From Linderina pennispora (lineage: Eukaryota > Kickxellomycota > Kickxellomycetes > Kickxellales > Kickxellaceae), in the NCBI RefSeq assembly GCF_002104995.1, contig NW_024468276.1:1-64000 (forward strand): a stretch of 64,000 bases of DNA, read 5' to 3'. This document shows positions 9,208 to 17,603 of this stretch, one piece after another. Position numbers and translations under genes: made by a program. Below the pieces are notes generated by a model. That model was not told the origin of the DNA and did not search any database. It worked only from the letters and a program-made list of their open reading frames with translations. Each line of letters opens with the position of its first letter. Within the stretch, counting starts at the first letter, position 1.

Positions 9208-10833
9208 TTCCAGAGTGAACTAAGAGCATTACTATCAAGAGTGTTATCAGAAAGAAGAAATATGCCTGATGTTGCTGATGCTAGGTATACTGCTAGAGGT
9301 ATAGAGCAACTTGGATTTGAGCATTCTTCTGAAATATTTGTTGACTCATTCATTGTTGAGGTTGTTGTTGAGAAATGCAGTGAATCAGATATAAAGGTGA
9401 AGCAGAAGTCAGCTAGTGTTAGATTGCATAAAGTATTTGGAGAAGGTTTTGGTTATAAGTATGTTAGAAGCAAGATTAGTGAAAAATATGGTCCAGTTGC
9501 TATTTACAAAGTATCTACCCCAAATATTGCAATAGCTAGTTCTTTGTTAACAGTGAAGTTTGCTACTATGGCTGATCACAAAATATATCTACAGAATTAT
9601 GACATCACAATGGATTGTATGAATATCTCATCTAGAAATATTATCTATAAATACCTTTTAGAAAGAGGAGTTGAAAAGAAAGATGTTGTAGATGATTTAC
9701 GCAAGTCTGGCTCTAACTGTATTAGCTGGTTTACAAAGAAAGGAGATGTTAAAGTTAAGAACAAAATTTACAATAAGTTTATTCAGCTTATTGAGAGTGG
9801 TGAAGTTCATAATCCTCTTAGTTCAAAACTTTCTGAATTTATAATGCCGACTTTGCACAACTTTGGAGAAACATTGTATGCTTGTAGAAACTCTGGTTTG
9901 ACTAGGATAGAACTAACTGTACATTCTTCTCAGATGCAAACATTTGAATGGAATAGCAGCTTGCTTCTTAACACAGTTCAGTTTATGAATGAATGCAGAA
10001 CATTTGCAACTTCTTATGAAAAGCAGTGGATGGCACTTGTTGATAAAGTTAGTAGTTGTTATACTGTTTGTATTTATGTGAGACAACAGCATACTCTAGT
10101 ATATTGTCATTGGTTTAACTCTATCACATCAAAGAAGCAAGGAATTATTAAGAAGCTAAACAAGAATGATGATCCAATGGTAGTTGTTGCTAATCTCTCA
10201 TTCAACAATAGACCTACACTTTATCAAATATATGATTCACTTGAGAGTGGTCTTGAAACAGAAAAAGTTCTTAGAAGAGTTGATGAGAATATAACTATTG
10301 TTCCAAGTCAGAGAAACTCCTTCTGGTCAACTTATCCTACAACTAAGCAGTATCACACTTTTGAAGAGATGGGATTAGTTAACTACAAAGGAATGCATAT
10401 TGGTTGGATAGATAGTAAGCAAGCAAAGAGTAAGATATGTTTATCAGAAATGTCAGAGGTTGATTATTCTGCAAAAGAGGAAAACATCAATGCATTAACA
10501 ACAGCAATAGACAATATCACACTTGATGAAACTAGACATATATTTATCAAAGAGAATACAGATCTGAAACCTTCCTTGTATACAGTTGCTTACAATGTTC
10601 TTCAGTTAGATGATGAATTTATAGTTACACATTATGCACTCCATACTTTCAGAGGGCATTCATACTTCTATGTTGATATTCATATTAAAGGGAGAGATAA
10701 ACAGCCAACTCTTATTAGGACACCAGCTGACAGTTCTATTGGAAAAGCAATTTCTCAACAGTTAGGAGAATCAAAGCAACAAATATATCTAAGAGTTGTA
10801 AGTGTGGGATATAGAAGAATCACAGTTGAGTAG
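9199..10833 (+). CDS. ORF A of B1, unknown transposon protein (544 residues)
   Basis: Starts with Met-Thr-Pro encoded by the last nine bases of the left terminal repeat. This start is conserved in all three B copies and, as Met-Ala-Ser, in family A. The protein is mixed alpha/beta in character with no signal peptide or membrane segment. A central stretch (about residues 130-260) has the order YDITMDC, then GSNCISWF, a basic VKVKNKIYNKF and TRIELTVH. That order loosely recalls replication-initiator proteins, in which a YDK-like block precedes an RIE strand, but this likeness is weak and not evidence of function. It converges on ORF B. Possible roles are end binding, loop inversion or replication, all inference. 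Confidence 0.75.
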   Translation: MTPFQSELRALLSRVLSERRNMPDVADARYTARGIEQLGFEHSSEIFVDSFIVEVVVEKCSESDIKVKQKSASVRLHKVFGEGFGYKYVRSKISEKYGPVAIYKVSTPNIAIASSLLTVKFATMADHKIYLQNYDITMDCMNISSRNIIYKYLLERGVEKKDVVDDLRKSGSNCISWFTKKGDVKVKNKIYNKFIQLIESGEVHNPLSSKLSEFIMPTLHNFGETLYACRNSGLTRIELTVHSSQMQTFEWNSSLLLNTVQFMNECRTFATSYEKQWMALVDKVSSCYTVCIYVRQQHTLVYCHWFNSITSKKQGIIKKLNKNDDPMVVVANLSFNNRPTLYQIYDSLESGLETEKVLRRVDENITIVPSQRNSFWSTYPTTKQYHTFEEMGLVNYKGMHIGWIDSKQAKSKICLSEMSEVDYSAKEENINALTTAIDNITLDETRHIFIKENTDLKPSLYTVAYNVLQLDDEFIVTHYALHTFRGHSYFYVDIHIKGRDKQPTLIRTPADSSIGKAISQQLGESKQQIYLRVVSVGYRRITVE

Positions 10834-11082
10834 CAGCCATTTTAAAAACATAGTATATGCAACCATTCTCTCCATATCTCTATGGAAAGTTTGACAAACA
10901 TCATACACATGTTCAACCCTTACCTCACAATCAGTAGCAATATGTTGGATCCAATTATGCACTTGTATTGCTAAGTCATCACTCATATCAAAGTCATGAA
11001 TAAGTAGCAGAGTAAGCATATCTCTTTCTTCCTCACACATCTCAGCTAAGTGTTGCTTGAAGAAGTTTTGGAATGATCCCAT
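10789..11082 (-). CDS. ORF B of B1, small antisense protein, C-terminal readthrough
   Basis: Homologous to the 79-residue ORF B of B2 and B3 and to the 84-residue ORF B of family A. Its charged, helix-prone sequence begins MGSFQNFF and includes an AEMCEEERD block. In this copy a run of T has five instead of four bases near 10842-10846. The normal stop after MVAYTMF is lost and 18 extra residues are read, overlapping the 3' end of ORF A. It diverges from ORF C across a gap of only 9-51 bases, which probably holds promoters for both. Unknown function; too small for catalysis in known transposon families, so a DNA-binding or adaptor role is a guess. Confidence 0.65.
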   Translation of the reverse strand: MGSFQNFFKQHLAEMCEEERDMLTLLLIHDFDMSDDLAIQVHNWIQHIATDCEVRVEHVYDVCQTFHRDMERMVAYTMFLKWLLLNCDSSISHTYNS

Positions 11083-11091
11083 TTTCTAAAA

Positions 11092-12363
11092 TTGATAAAA
11101 GTTGAAATTTTTATTTATGACTACCTCACACAGATGGACAATCAATTACAAGAATTAAGAGAGAAGGAGTGGAATGTGCTCTACACAACAAAGTGGAGAT
11201 TTCTTGATGAAGATTGGTTAGTACATAAACAACAGAAGTACTATAGGAGTGAAGCTCATGAAGTGAAAGAAATAAAGCTCATCAAAGATACACTTGTGAA
11301 GCAACTTGGAATGATCCCTGTGTTCTTCTTCCTAAATGTTCTATTTGGTGGAAAGCAGTATCCATGTCCATACAGAAATGTTGAGAAAGGACTCTTGATT
11401 TTATACCAGTTAGTTGCTGGGCTATCAATCAATGAGATGGAGAGGTTTATTCCTAAGAGCAGCTATCAGGTAATTCATAACATGTTCTATCTCTCAGAGT
11501 TAAGTGAGTTGAACAAGAAGCTTTCACACTACTTGCACACAATGTTCTCTACTCCAGAACTAAGAGTGATCTCAGCAAAGATTCAGAATCCAACAAACTT
11601 TAAGCATATAACTCTTATGTTAGATGGACATGACTCACGAGCACTACATAATGGTGCATACAAACCAAATCTTTATTCCTTCAAGTTGAAGAAGTCAGGA
11701 TATAGAACACAAGTTTGTATTGATTTGAATGGAATGGTTGTCCTTGTTTCACCAACTGAGGAGTGTAAAGACCACCCAGATTCTAAGATGATTAAGAACA
11801 TGTCACTATTGAAATACATCTCTCCAGTAGATTGTGTTATTTTAGATGGTGGTTATCCTCAAAGTATTCTGGAGGAGTTAACAGAAGCAGAAGAGAATGA
11901 GAATTTTGGAATGCATAACTTTTGCTTACCAGTTAGAAAGCCAAGAGGAACCAACTTAAGTGAGGCAGAGTTAGAATATAATAGCAAACTTGGGTCATTT
12001 AGATCAATGGTTGAGAGCACATTTGGAGAACTAGGTAACACATTTAAGAGACTATCAAATAGAGAAGTTGTAAGAATTAGAAACACAACTGTGTACAATG
12101 TGCAGTTTAAACTCTGTTGCTTACTCTACAATATGAAGAAGATCCTAGCAGCTAGTAAAGTTCCTATTGAACATCACCACACACTTTGGGTTCTATCTAA
12201 CTTTGACTACCCAAGCAACAACCAGGAGAGATCAACTCATGCTGAAGTTGGAAGTACTTTACCACAAAAAGTAGAACTAGAAGCTTCAATGAGAGAACTA
12301 CAAGATAGACTGATTCAAGCTAAAATTGATGAGTCAATGAACTTCTATGTAGACATGTCATAA
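11092..12363 (+). CDS. ORF C of B1, DDE transposase of the HARBI1/DDE_Tnp_4 type
   Basis: Catalyses cut-and-paste transposition through a DDE nuclease fold (family knowledge). Proposed catalytic residues are D178 (LDGHDS), D252 (LDGGYP) and E308 (VESTFGEL). The usual HARBI1-like landmarks surround them: YSFKLKKSGYRTQ, a VSP...HPDS segment and FGELGNTFKRL. The N-terminal third (about residues 15-140) is likely the DNA-binding part. The conserved start is probably the Met at 11134 (residue 15), since the family A protein begins at the matching MNHQLQEL. The length of 409-423 fits the family. The product presumably acts on the GGGGGT ends in the nucleus. Confidence 0.87.
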   Translation: MIKVEIFIYDYLTQMDNQLQELREKEWNVLYTTKWRFLDEDWLVHKQQKYYRSEAHEVKEIKLIKDTLVKQLGMIPVFFFLNVLFGGKQYPCPYRNVEKGLLILYQLVAGLSINEMERFIPKSSYQVIHNMFYLSELSELNKKLSHYLHTMFSTPELRVISAKIQNPTNFKHITLMLDGHDSRALHNGAYKPNLYSFKLKKSGYRTQVCIDLNGMVVLVSPTEECKDHPDSKMIKNMSLLKYISPVDCVILDGGYPQSILEELTEAEENENFGMHNFCLPVRKPRGTNLSEAELEYNSKLGSFRSMVESTFGELGNTFKRLSNREVVRIRNTTVYNVQFKLCCLLYNMKKILAASKVPIEHHHTLWVLSNFDYPSNNQERSTHAEVGSTLPQKVELEASMRELQDRLIQAKIDESMNFYVDMS

Positions 12364-12424
12364 GCAACTTTTAAAATAGGAATTTTTTACAAACTTTACT
12401 CAATGATAGAAATATCTTCAATAA

Positions 12425-12885
12425 GGGGGTTATACAGAGATACTTATCTGCCCATTAACTATTTATGCATGCTGGAACTATTAGCAATTTCAGTGAAATA
12501 AAAATTTCACCCAAACCGCCATCGGCATCTTGGAAAAGTTTCAGTGAACATAATTTCAACCAGAAAGAAAAACTTTGCATATTTGGGGTTAATTATCATT
12601 GGGCAACAAAAGTCAATATCTCAATAGATGTGGCTAAGCAACCACAAGGAAATTATGTTCACTGAAACTTTTCCAAGATGCCGATGGCGGTTTGGGTGAA
12701 ATGGCAAAAAAAATATTTGTATTTTTAAAATCAATTATACACACAAAAACATTCTGGACACAATAACAAATAATAACTATAGAAAAAATAATTAGTAGCA
12801 AAAAATAGTTCTGAAAACGATTATTCAAATATCTATCTAACAAAATTGCAAATAACTAAAATTTACAAGTCCAGGAATGACCCCC
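12425..12885 (+). repeat. right terminal repeat of B1, loop orientation I
   Basis: Same ends as the left repeat. The palindrome is 12504-12702: 54-base arms (12504-12557 and 12649-12702) and a 91-base loop beginning AACCAGAAAG. Its final ATGACCCCC points out of the element into the flanking ORF A of element A. Confidence 0.9.
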
Positions 12886-13701
12886 ACTAGTTGATCAGAT
12901 TCATAACAAACATACATTGTGTATTTACTTTCATAAAGAATATGCTCTTGCTTATTGCCATTGGTTCAATAGGACAACTAAGAAGAAACAAGGAATAGCT
13001 AAAAAGTTGAAAGAGAATGAAGATATGATGACTGTTGTTTCTAATCTTACATTTAATGGACACCCAACTCTTCTTCTTACATATGCTACCAGTAGTGGTC
13101 CTCTTGAATCTGAAGTTGTTCTGAGAAGAGATATCACAAACATCACTATTGTTCCTAGTCAGAAAAATTCTTTCTGGCCTGTTGTTTCAAGAGAAAGGCA
13201 ACAACACACATTTGCTGAAATGGGACTTGTTAACTATCGTGGAATGCATATTGATTGGTTAACAGCTCAGCAAGCAAGAGAGAAAGTTTGTCTCTCAACT
13301 CTCTCAAGTGTTAGTGAGGATACTGATGACCTAGGAATAGATAATCTTATTGCTGATATTAGCAACATTGAACTTGATGATCTAGAACCCACATATATAA
13401 GAGAAAATACTGATCTTAGGCCAGCTAGATATAAAGTTGCTTATAACATACTTCATGTTGGAGATGAGTTCCTAGTTAGTCATTATTTCTTATATACTTT
13501 TAGAGGGTTGCTATTCTATTATCTAGATATCTATATGATTCACAATGAAGTAGTTAGCAGTACTCACACTCATATCAAAATACAAGCAAGTAGTCCATTT
13601 GGAGAATATATTGCTTCTATTATTGGTGAACCAAGTCAAGAAGTGGTACTTAAAGTAACTAGAATTCATAATCGTATTATCCATACTGAGAGGATCTAGT
13701 T

Positions 13702-13956
13702 TTAAAATGGGCAGTTAGCAACCATTACCTCCATATCTGCACAACTGTAGTTGCATACATCAAACACATGCTTAATAGTAACACCCCTATCTTCTGAAAC
13801 ATTCCTGATCCAAGCTCTGATATATACTGTTAATTTTCTGCTCATATTGAAATTTTTGCTAAGTAGTTGGACTAGCTTTTCTCTCTCTTCCTCATCTAGC
13901 TCAGCAAGTCGAGTGTTGAAGAATTTGTAGAATGGGCCCATTGCAATAAATGACAA
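13702..13956 (-). CDS. ORF B of element A (84 residues)
   Basis: The family A counterpart of the small antisense gene. It aligns over its whole length with B-family ORF B. Both share an MG-F--FF start, an AE--EEER block, a W-I tryptophan helix, an HV-DVC block and a MEVMVA/MERMVA end. The homologous start is the Met at about 13941. It ends 2 bases from the ORF A stop (convergent) and starts 25 bases from the ORF C start (divergent). Conservation across clearly diverged families shows selection on the protein. Function unknown. Confidence 0.68.
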   Translation of the reverse strand: MSFIAMGPFYKFFNTRLAELDEEEREKLVQLLSKNFNMSRKLTVYIRAWIRNVSEDRGVTIKHVFDVCNYSCADMEVMVANCPF

Positions 13957-13981
13957 CTTTTAAATTTATAAGTGCCTCACA

Positions 13982-15211
13982 ATGATGAATCATCAATTAC
14001 AAGAACTCAGAGAAAAGGAATATCACAAACTGTACACAAACAAATGGAAGTTTCTGAATGATGACTGGGTAATTCTAAAACATACAAAATATCACAGAAG
14101 TGAAGTTCGTGAAGTAAGAGAAATTAAACTTATCAAGGACACACTTCTTAAACATCTAGGGATGATTCCTGTTTTCTTCTTTCTGAATGTTTTATTTGGT
14201 TGCACTCATTATCCATGTCCTTACAGAAGTGTAGAGAAAGGACTGCTCATCATATACCAACTTGTAGAAGGATTATCTATCAATGAAATGGAAAGATTCA
14301 TTCCTAGGAGTAGCTATCAAGCTATTCATAATATGTTCTATATTTCTGAAATGAAAGATTTGAATAAGAAGCTAACATACTATCTGCAAACAATGTTTTC
14401 AACTCCAGAACTACGAGTCTTTGCAGCAAAGATACAGAATCCTCAAGGGTTTAAACATGTAACACTAATGTTAGATGGCCATGACTCAAGAGCACTACAC
14501 AATGGAGCATACAAACCAGATCTCTATTCATTCAAATTGAAAAAATCAGGATATCGCACACAACTATGCATTGATGTGAATGGAATGGTTCTACTTGTTT
14601 CACCAACTGAAGACTGTAGAGATCACCCAGACTCAAGAATGATTAAGAACATGGGGTTGCTGAAGAATATATCACCTATTGATTGTATTGTGCTTGATGG
14701 TGGTTATCCACAAAGTATTTTGGAAGAGATGACTGAGGAAGAAGAGCAGGATACTTTTGGGCTGCACAACTTTTGTTTACCAGTAAGAAAGCTGAGAGGA
14801 ACAAGCTTATCAGAAACAGAAGCTGAATATAATTCCCATCTTGGATCATTCCGTTCAATAGTAGAAAATACATTTGGAGAACTAGGCAATACATTCAAAA
14901 GGCTATCAAACAGGGAGATTGTTAGAGTAAAGAATAGGAATGTTTACAATGTGCAAATGAAGTTATGCTGCTTACTCTATAATATGAAGAAGATACTAGC
15001 AAACAGTGATGTACATATTGATCATCATCACTCACTCTGGGTTATGAGCAACTTTGATTACCCTGATACACATGATAAGTCAACACAAGTGGAACCAATA
15101 CATACTTTGCCCCAAAAAGCAGAGTTAGAAGCATCTATTGTTGAAATTCAAAATCGATTCCTTCAATCTAAAATTGATGATACATATGATTGCTTGGTGC
15201 ATATTGATTAA
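13982..15211 (+). CDS. ORF C of element A, DDE transposase (409 residues)
   Basis: Same HARBI1/DDE_Tnp_4-like fold signature as the B copies, with LDGHDS, LDGGYP and a VENTFGEL glutamate block. It is intact and collinear with B ORF C from the MNHQLQEL start. It is diverged enough that A and B are separate families rather than recent copies. The 3' end is followed by tandem copies of its own last codons. Because ORF A is destroyed here, this transposase might act only in trans on other A ends. Confidence 0.85.
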   Translation: MMNHQLQELREKEYHKLYTNKWKFLNDDWVILKHTKYHRSEVREVREIKLIKDTLLKHLGMIPVFFFLNVLFGCTHYPCPYRSVEKGLLIIYQLVEGLSINEMERFIPRSSYQAIHNMFYISEMKDLNKKLTYYLQTMFSTPELRVFAAKIQNPQGFKHVTLMLDGHDSRALHNGAYKPDLYSFKLKKSGYRTQLCIDVNGMVLLVSPTEDCRDHPDSRMIKNMGLLKNISPIDCIVLDGGYPQSILEEMTEEEEQDTFGLHNFCLPVRKLRGTSLSETEAEYNSHLGSFRSIVENTFGELGNTFKRLSNREIVRVKNRNVYNVQMKLCCLLYNMKKILANSDVHIDHHHSLWVMSNFDYPDTHDKSTQVEPIHTLPQKAELEASIVEIQNRFLQSKIDDTYDCLVHID

Positions 15212-15500
15212 TTACAGATGGAGTACTAATGACTTGATGACTTGAATTTGATGTTTTAAAATAGCACAGCTTGATTCTTTCTAAAATTGATGACACATAT
15301 GATTGCTTGGTGCATATCTATTAATTACAGATGGGATTCTAACAACTTGATGAATTTATTATGATTTTTTAAAATGGTATAGTTTGATACTTTCTAAAAT
15401 TGATGAGTTATATGATTGCTTGGTATTAGATAAATAGTTATAAATAGGATGATAACGACTTGATGACTTGAACATGATGTTTTAAAATGGCAGCTTTTGA
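15160..15500 (+). repeat. tandem repeats derived from the 3' end of ORF C
   Basis: The stretch encoding KIDDTYDCLVHID plus about 60 bases of trailer recurs about three times with a period near 110-120 bases. Later copies are degenerate and untranslated. Two more copies occur at 16077-16310. Confidence 0.7.
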
Positions 15501-15518
15501 ATAAATCTAATTCTATAA

Positions 15519-15915
15519 GGAGATCAGTCAGAAATGGTTAGCTATTTAATAATTATTAATATTTTTATTGTTTTCTTGTTCTGATGCCAAATATGGTGCT
15601 TCTACGAAACCCCCTTCGGCATCCTGAAAAATTTCAGTTGATTTCTCGGGACGCAGCCTGTATCTCAGTAGAAGCATATTAATTGTGTATCAACTGAAAT
15701 TTTTCAGGATGCCGAAGGGGGTTTCGTAGAAGCACCATATTTGGCATCTTTGTTTGTTTGTTAATCTAGTTGCTAGAATCTTTTTGGCCATTGCTAAACA
15801 TTCTGTTTTTTAAAATATTTATCTACTGTTAGTAATTGATTTCTTATTTGTTAATTGGTTATTCTGTTAACAGATATTTAGTTTCTTTAAACTTGTATAT
15901 TTATGAATGGCCTCC
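15519..15915 (+). repeat. right terminal repeat of element A, loop orientation II
   Basis: 397 bp, almost identical to the left repeat outside the loop. The palindrome is 15583-15748, and its 46-base loop begins TTCTCGGGACG, the exact reverse complement of the left-repeat loop, between unchanged arms and flanks. Confidence 0.88.
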
Positions 15916-16315
15916 AATCACATCTTATCAAAAGTGTGATATTGCTTAGATATAGGATATATAGACCAGAAGTAATTTCTTGGATTTAGAACAATAGATA
16001 TATTATCATCAACTCTTCTAAGAACATTTACCGTATTAAGCATATTCTTATATGACTTGTATATTTGATGTTTTAAACTAGCACAGTTTGATGCTTTCTA
16101 AAATTGATGACATATATGATTGCTTGGTGCATATCTATTAATTACAGATGGGATTCTAACAACTTGATGAATTTATTATGATTTTTTAAAATGGCATAAT
16201 TTGATTCTTTCTAAAATTGATGATATATATGATTGCTTGGTATTAGAAAAATAGTTATAAATAGGATGATAACGACTTGATGACTAGAACATGATGTTTT
16301 AAAATGGCAGCATTT
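15916..16315. repeat. relic of related transposons (ORF A piece, ORF C tail repeats)
   Basis: 15916-16060 matches the minus strand of B-type ORF A (the region around the TVPSQRNSFW block) with many changes. 16061-16315 carries two degenerate copies of the ORF C tail repeat. No open frame remains. Confidence 0.65.
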
Positions 16316-16336
16316 GGAGGTTATTCACAATCACTA

Positions 16337-16732
16337 GGAGGTCATTCACAATCACTAAACTAAGTAAAAAATAATTAGAAGTTGTAAAACTTTTTGTTCT
16401 TTTGTTTTTTTTGAACTTCTCCGAAACCCCCTTCGGCATCCTGAAAAATTTCAGTTGATACACAATTAATATGCTTCTACTGAGATACAGGCTGCGTCCC
16501 GAGAAATCAACTGAAATTTTTCAGGATGCCAAAGGGGGTTTCGGAGAAGCGTCTATTCTTATATTTTTGTTTATTAGTTAATCTAGTTGCTAAAATCTTT
16601 TTGGCCATCACTAAACATTCTGATTTTTAAAATATTTATCTACTACTAGTAATTGATTTCTTATTTGTTAATTGGTTATTCTGATAATAGATATTTAGTT
16701 TCTTTAAACTTTTATATTTGTGAATGGCCTCC
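16337..16732 (+). repeat. complete A-type terminal repeat, loop orientation I
   Basis: 396 bp, starting GGAGGTCATTCAC and ending ATGGCCTCC. A palindrome lies at 16416-16549. A second partial head (GGAGGTTATTCACAATCACT) lies directly before it at 16316-16336, as if two ends were nested. The right flank is Tc1-like sequence. Confidence 0.75.
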
Positions 16733-17288
16733 AGTAGGAGAGTGCAAAGATTATATCTGAAGAAGTCATTATCACATAAATGGCAATTTGGGCTACAAGT
16801 TGGCTAGATATGTATACTGTTTCTACTGTATGATGATCAGTGTAGTCCCCTAGATACGATGCACTACTCACATATAGGGCTTCATTATGAGTATGATCAG
16901 ATAAAGGCTAAAATTTATCGTTTTTGGCACCTACGTTGCGTTGGCCTAGGAAATTATAAATAGGTAAATAAATGAAACCGTTTGTTTATGGCTAGTGAAC
17001 TCGATGCCTGTGCGTATCGCTGCGGTCAAAAAAACCTATGGTGGCTATACTAGTTATTGAGAAAAAAATCGACGAATTTTGTGAGCAAAAATGAGTCTAA
17101 AATTTTTAATTTTAAATACTCCATTTCTCAAATATTTCAAGAGCAATAAGCATGCACCTGCATGAAATAGATTAGTGCATGGCATCCACCATGAATTCAT
17201 TTTATCATATTCAATGAACGTCGTTCTGAGAAATTATTTAATATTGTCGATGGTTTTTATTTTTGTGACTCAATTTTGCTGCCCAGTG
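16733..17288 (+). repeat. Tc1-like deletion derivative, 3' end
   Basis: Contains the decayed C-terminus of a Tc1-like transposase (VNSMPVRIAAVKK-type segment near 16994-17040) and the inverted-terminal-repeat end GCCCAGTG before TA. Related copies with the same left boundary (near AGTAGGAG) lie at 30968-31990 and 33026-33583. Confidence 0.6.
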
Positions 17289-17290
17289 TA

Positions 17291-17387
17291 TTTATCAACT
17301 GCTAGTAATTGATTTATTATTTGCTAATTGGTTAATATAACAAGAGCAATTTGTTTCTTTAAACTTTTTTATTTGTGAAAGGCCTCT
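17291..17387 (+). repeat. A-type terminal repeat, tail fragment
   Basis: Matches the last 100 bases of A-type repeats, ending in a degenerate GGCCTCT. Confidence 0.6.
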
Positions 17388-17603
17388 AATAGGTTAGAAA
17401 TTGAAGATCTCAACACCCTCTGGGAGCAGGTCCAGGACATCTGGTGTGAGCACATAAATGAAACTATTTGCTCACAGCTGGTGAACTCGATACCTGCGCA
17501 TATCGCACTAATCAAAAATGCCCATAGTGGCCATACTAGAAATTGAGTATTAAGTCTTCTAATTTTTATTCACAAAATTGTGTCAACAAATTAAATTAAT
17601 AAT
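17388..17603 (+). pseudogene. Tc1-like transposase fragment, interrupted by B3
   Basis: Encodes a decayed C-terminal segment (EIEDLNTLWEQVQDIW) matching the transposase relic at 27403-28422. The sequence continues after B3 at 25886 as Tc1-type trailer, which confirms the insertion. Confidence 0.65.

Larger units (their letters stand above)
8742..12885 (+). mobile_element. element B1, complete three-gene DNA transposon (4144 bp)
   Basis: Inserted in ORF A of element A with a 3-bp duplication ACT (8739-8741 and 12886-12888). Taking it out restores the coding sequence across the join, as seen by comparison with the relic at 28698-29951. It is bounded by direct repeats 8742-9207 and 12425-12885. 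The genes are ORF A 9199-10833 (+), ORF B (-) and ORF C 11092-12363 (+). ORFs A and C are intact; ORF B has lost its usual stop. Confidence 0.9.
7908..13699 (+). pseudogene. ORF A of element A, broken by a frameshift and by B1
   Basis: Encodes the family A version of the unknown ORF A protein. It starts with the ATG at the inner edge of the terminal repeat (Met-Ala-Ser). The frame is open 7908-8480. One extra C near 8474 shifts it, and it reopens from about 8480 to 8738. There B1 (8742-12885) splits it, and it resumes 12886-13699 and ends 2 bases before the convergent ORF B. Conserved blocks shared with B copies include MPD-DARYT near residue 25, NYDIT-DC-NISSR, SNCISWFT, the NKF-QLLESGEVR stretch and a TRIELTVH-like segment. 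No family is recognised. A related relic at 28698-29951 carries different lesions. Confidence 0.8.
7520..15915 (+). mobile_element. family A three-gene DNA transposon, split by element B1
   Basis: Bounded by two 397-bp direct repeats (7520-7916 and 15519-15915). Removing B1 and its 3-bp duplication leaves about 4.25 kb holding ORF A (+), ORF B (-) and transposase ORF C (+). The gene order, strands and terminal design match family B, though the proteins are clearly diverged. ORF A carries a frameshift and the B1 insertion, so this copy cannot be autonomous, but ORFs B and C are open. Left flank ATT and right flank AAT do not match, so the target duplication is lost or the flanks have rearranged. 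Confidence 0.85.

Noticed and set aside
11859-12098. 79-residue minus-strand ORF inside ORF C, present in three B copies
   Set aside because: It is the exact antisense of a conserved transposase segment, and conservation is explained by the transposase. Family A keeps no equivalent protein.
12465-12665. 66-residue ORF across the palindrome (starting MHAGTISNF)
   Set aside because: Same reasoning: it is repeat DNA read through a palindrome, and it is broken by the loop flip in other copies.
12504-12702. The palindromes as a CRISPR array or transcription terminators
   Set aside because: There is one palindrome per repeat, no spacer series, and the position at both transposon ends explains them.
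12634-12843. 69-76-residue ORFs inside every B-type repeat (starting MLDRYLNN or MLDSYLNN)
   Set aside because: They recur only because the repeats are nearly identical. They run through palindrome arm and loop, their C-terminus changes with loop orientation, and they have no start context.
8742-12885. Reading element B as an LTR retrotransposon because of its direct terminal repeats
   Set aside because: There is no reverse transcriptase, integrase or gag, the ends are GGGGG/CCCCC rather than TG/CA, and ORF C is a HARBI1-like DDE transposase.
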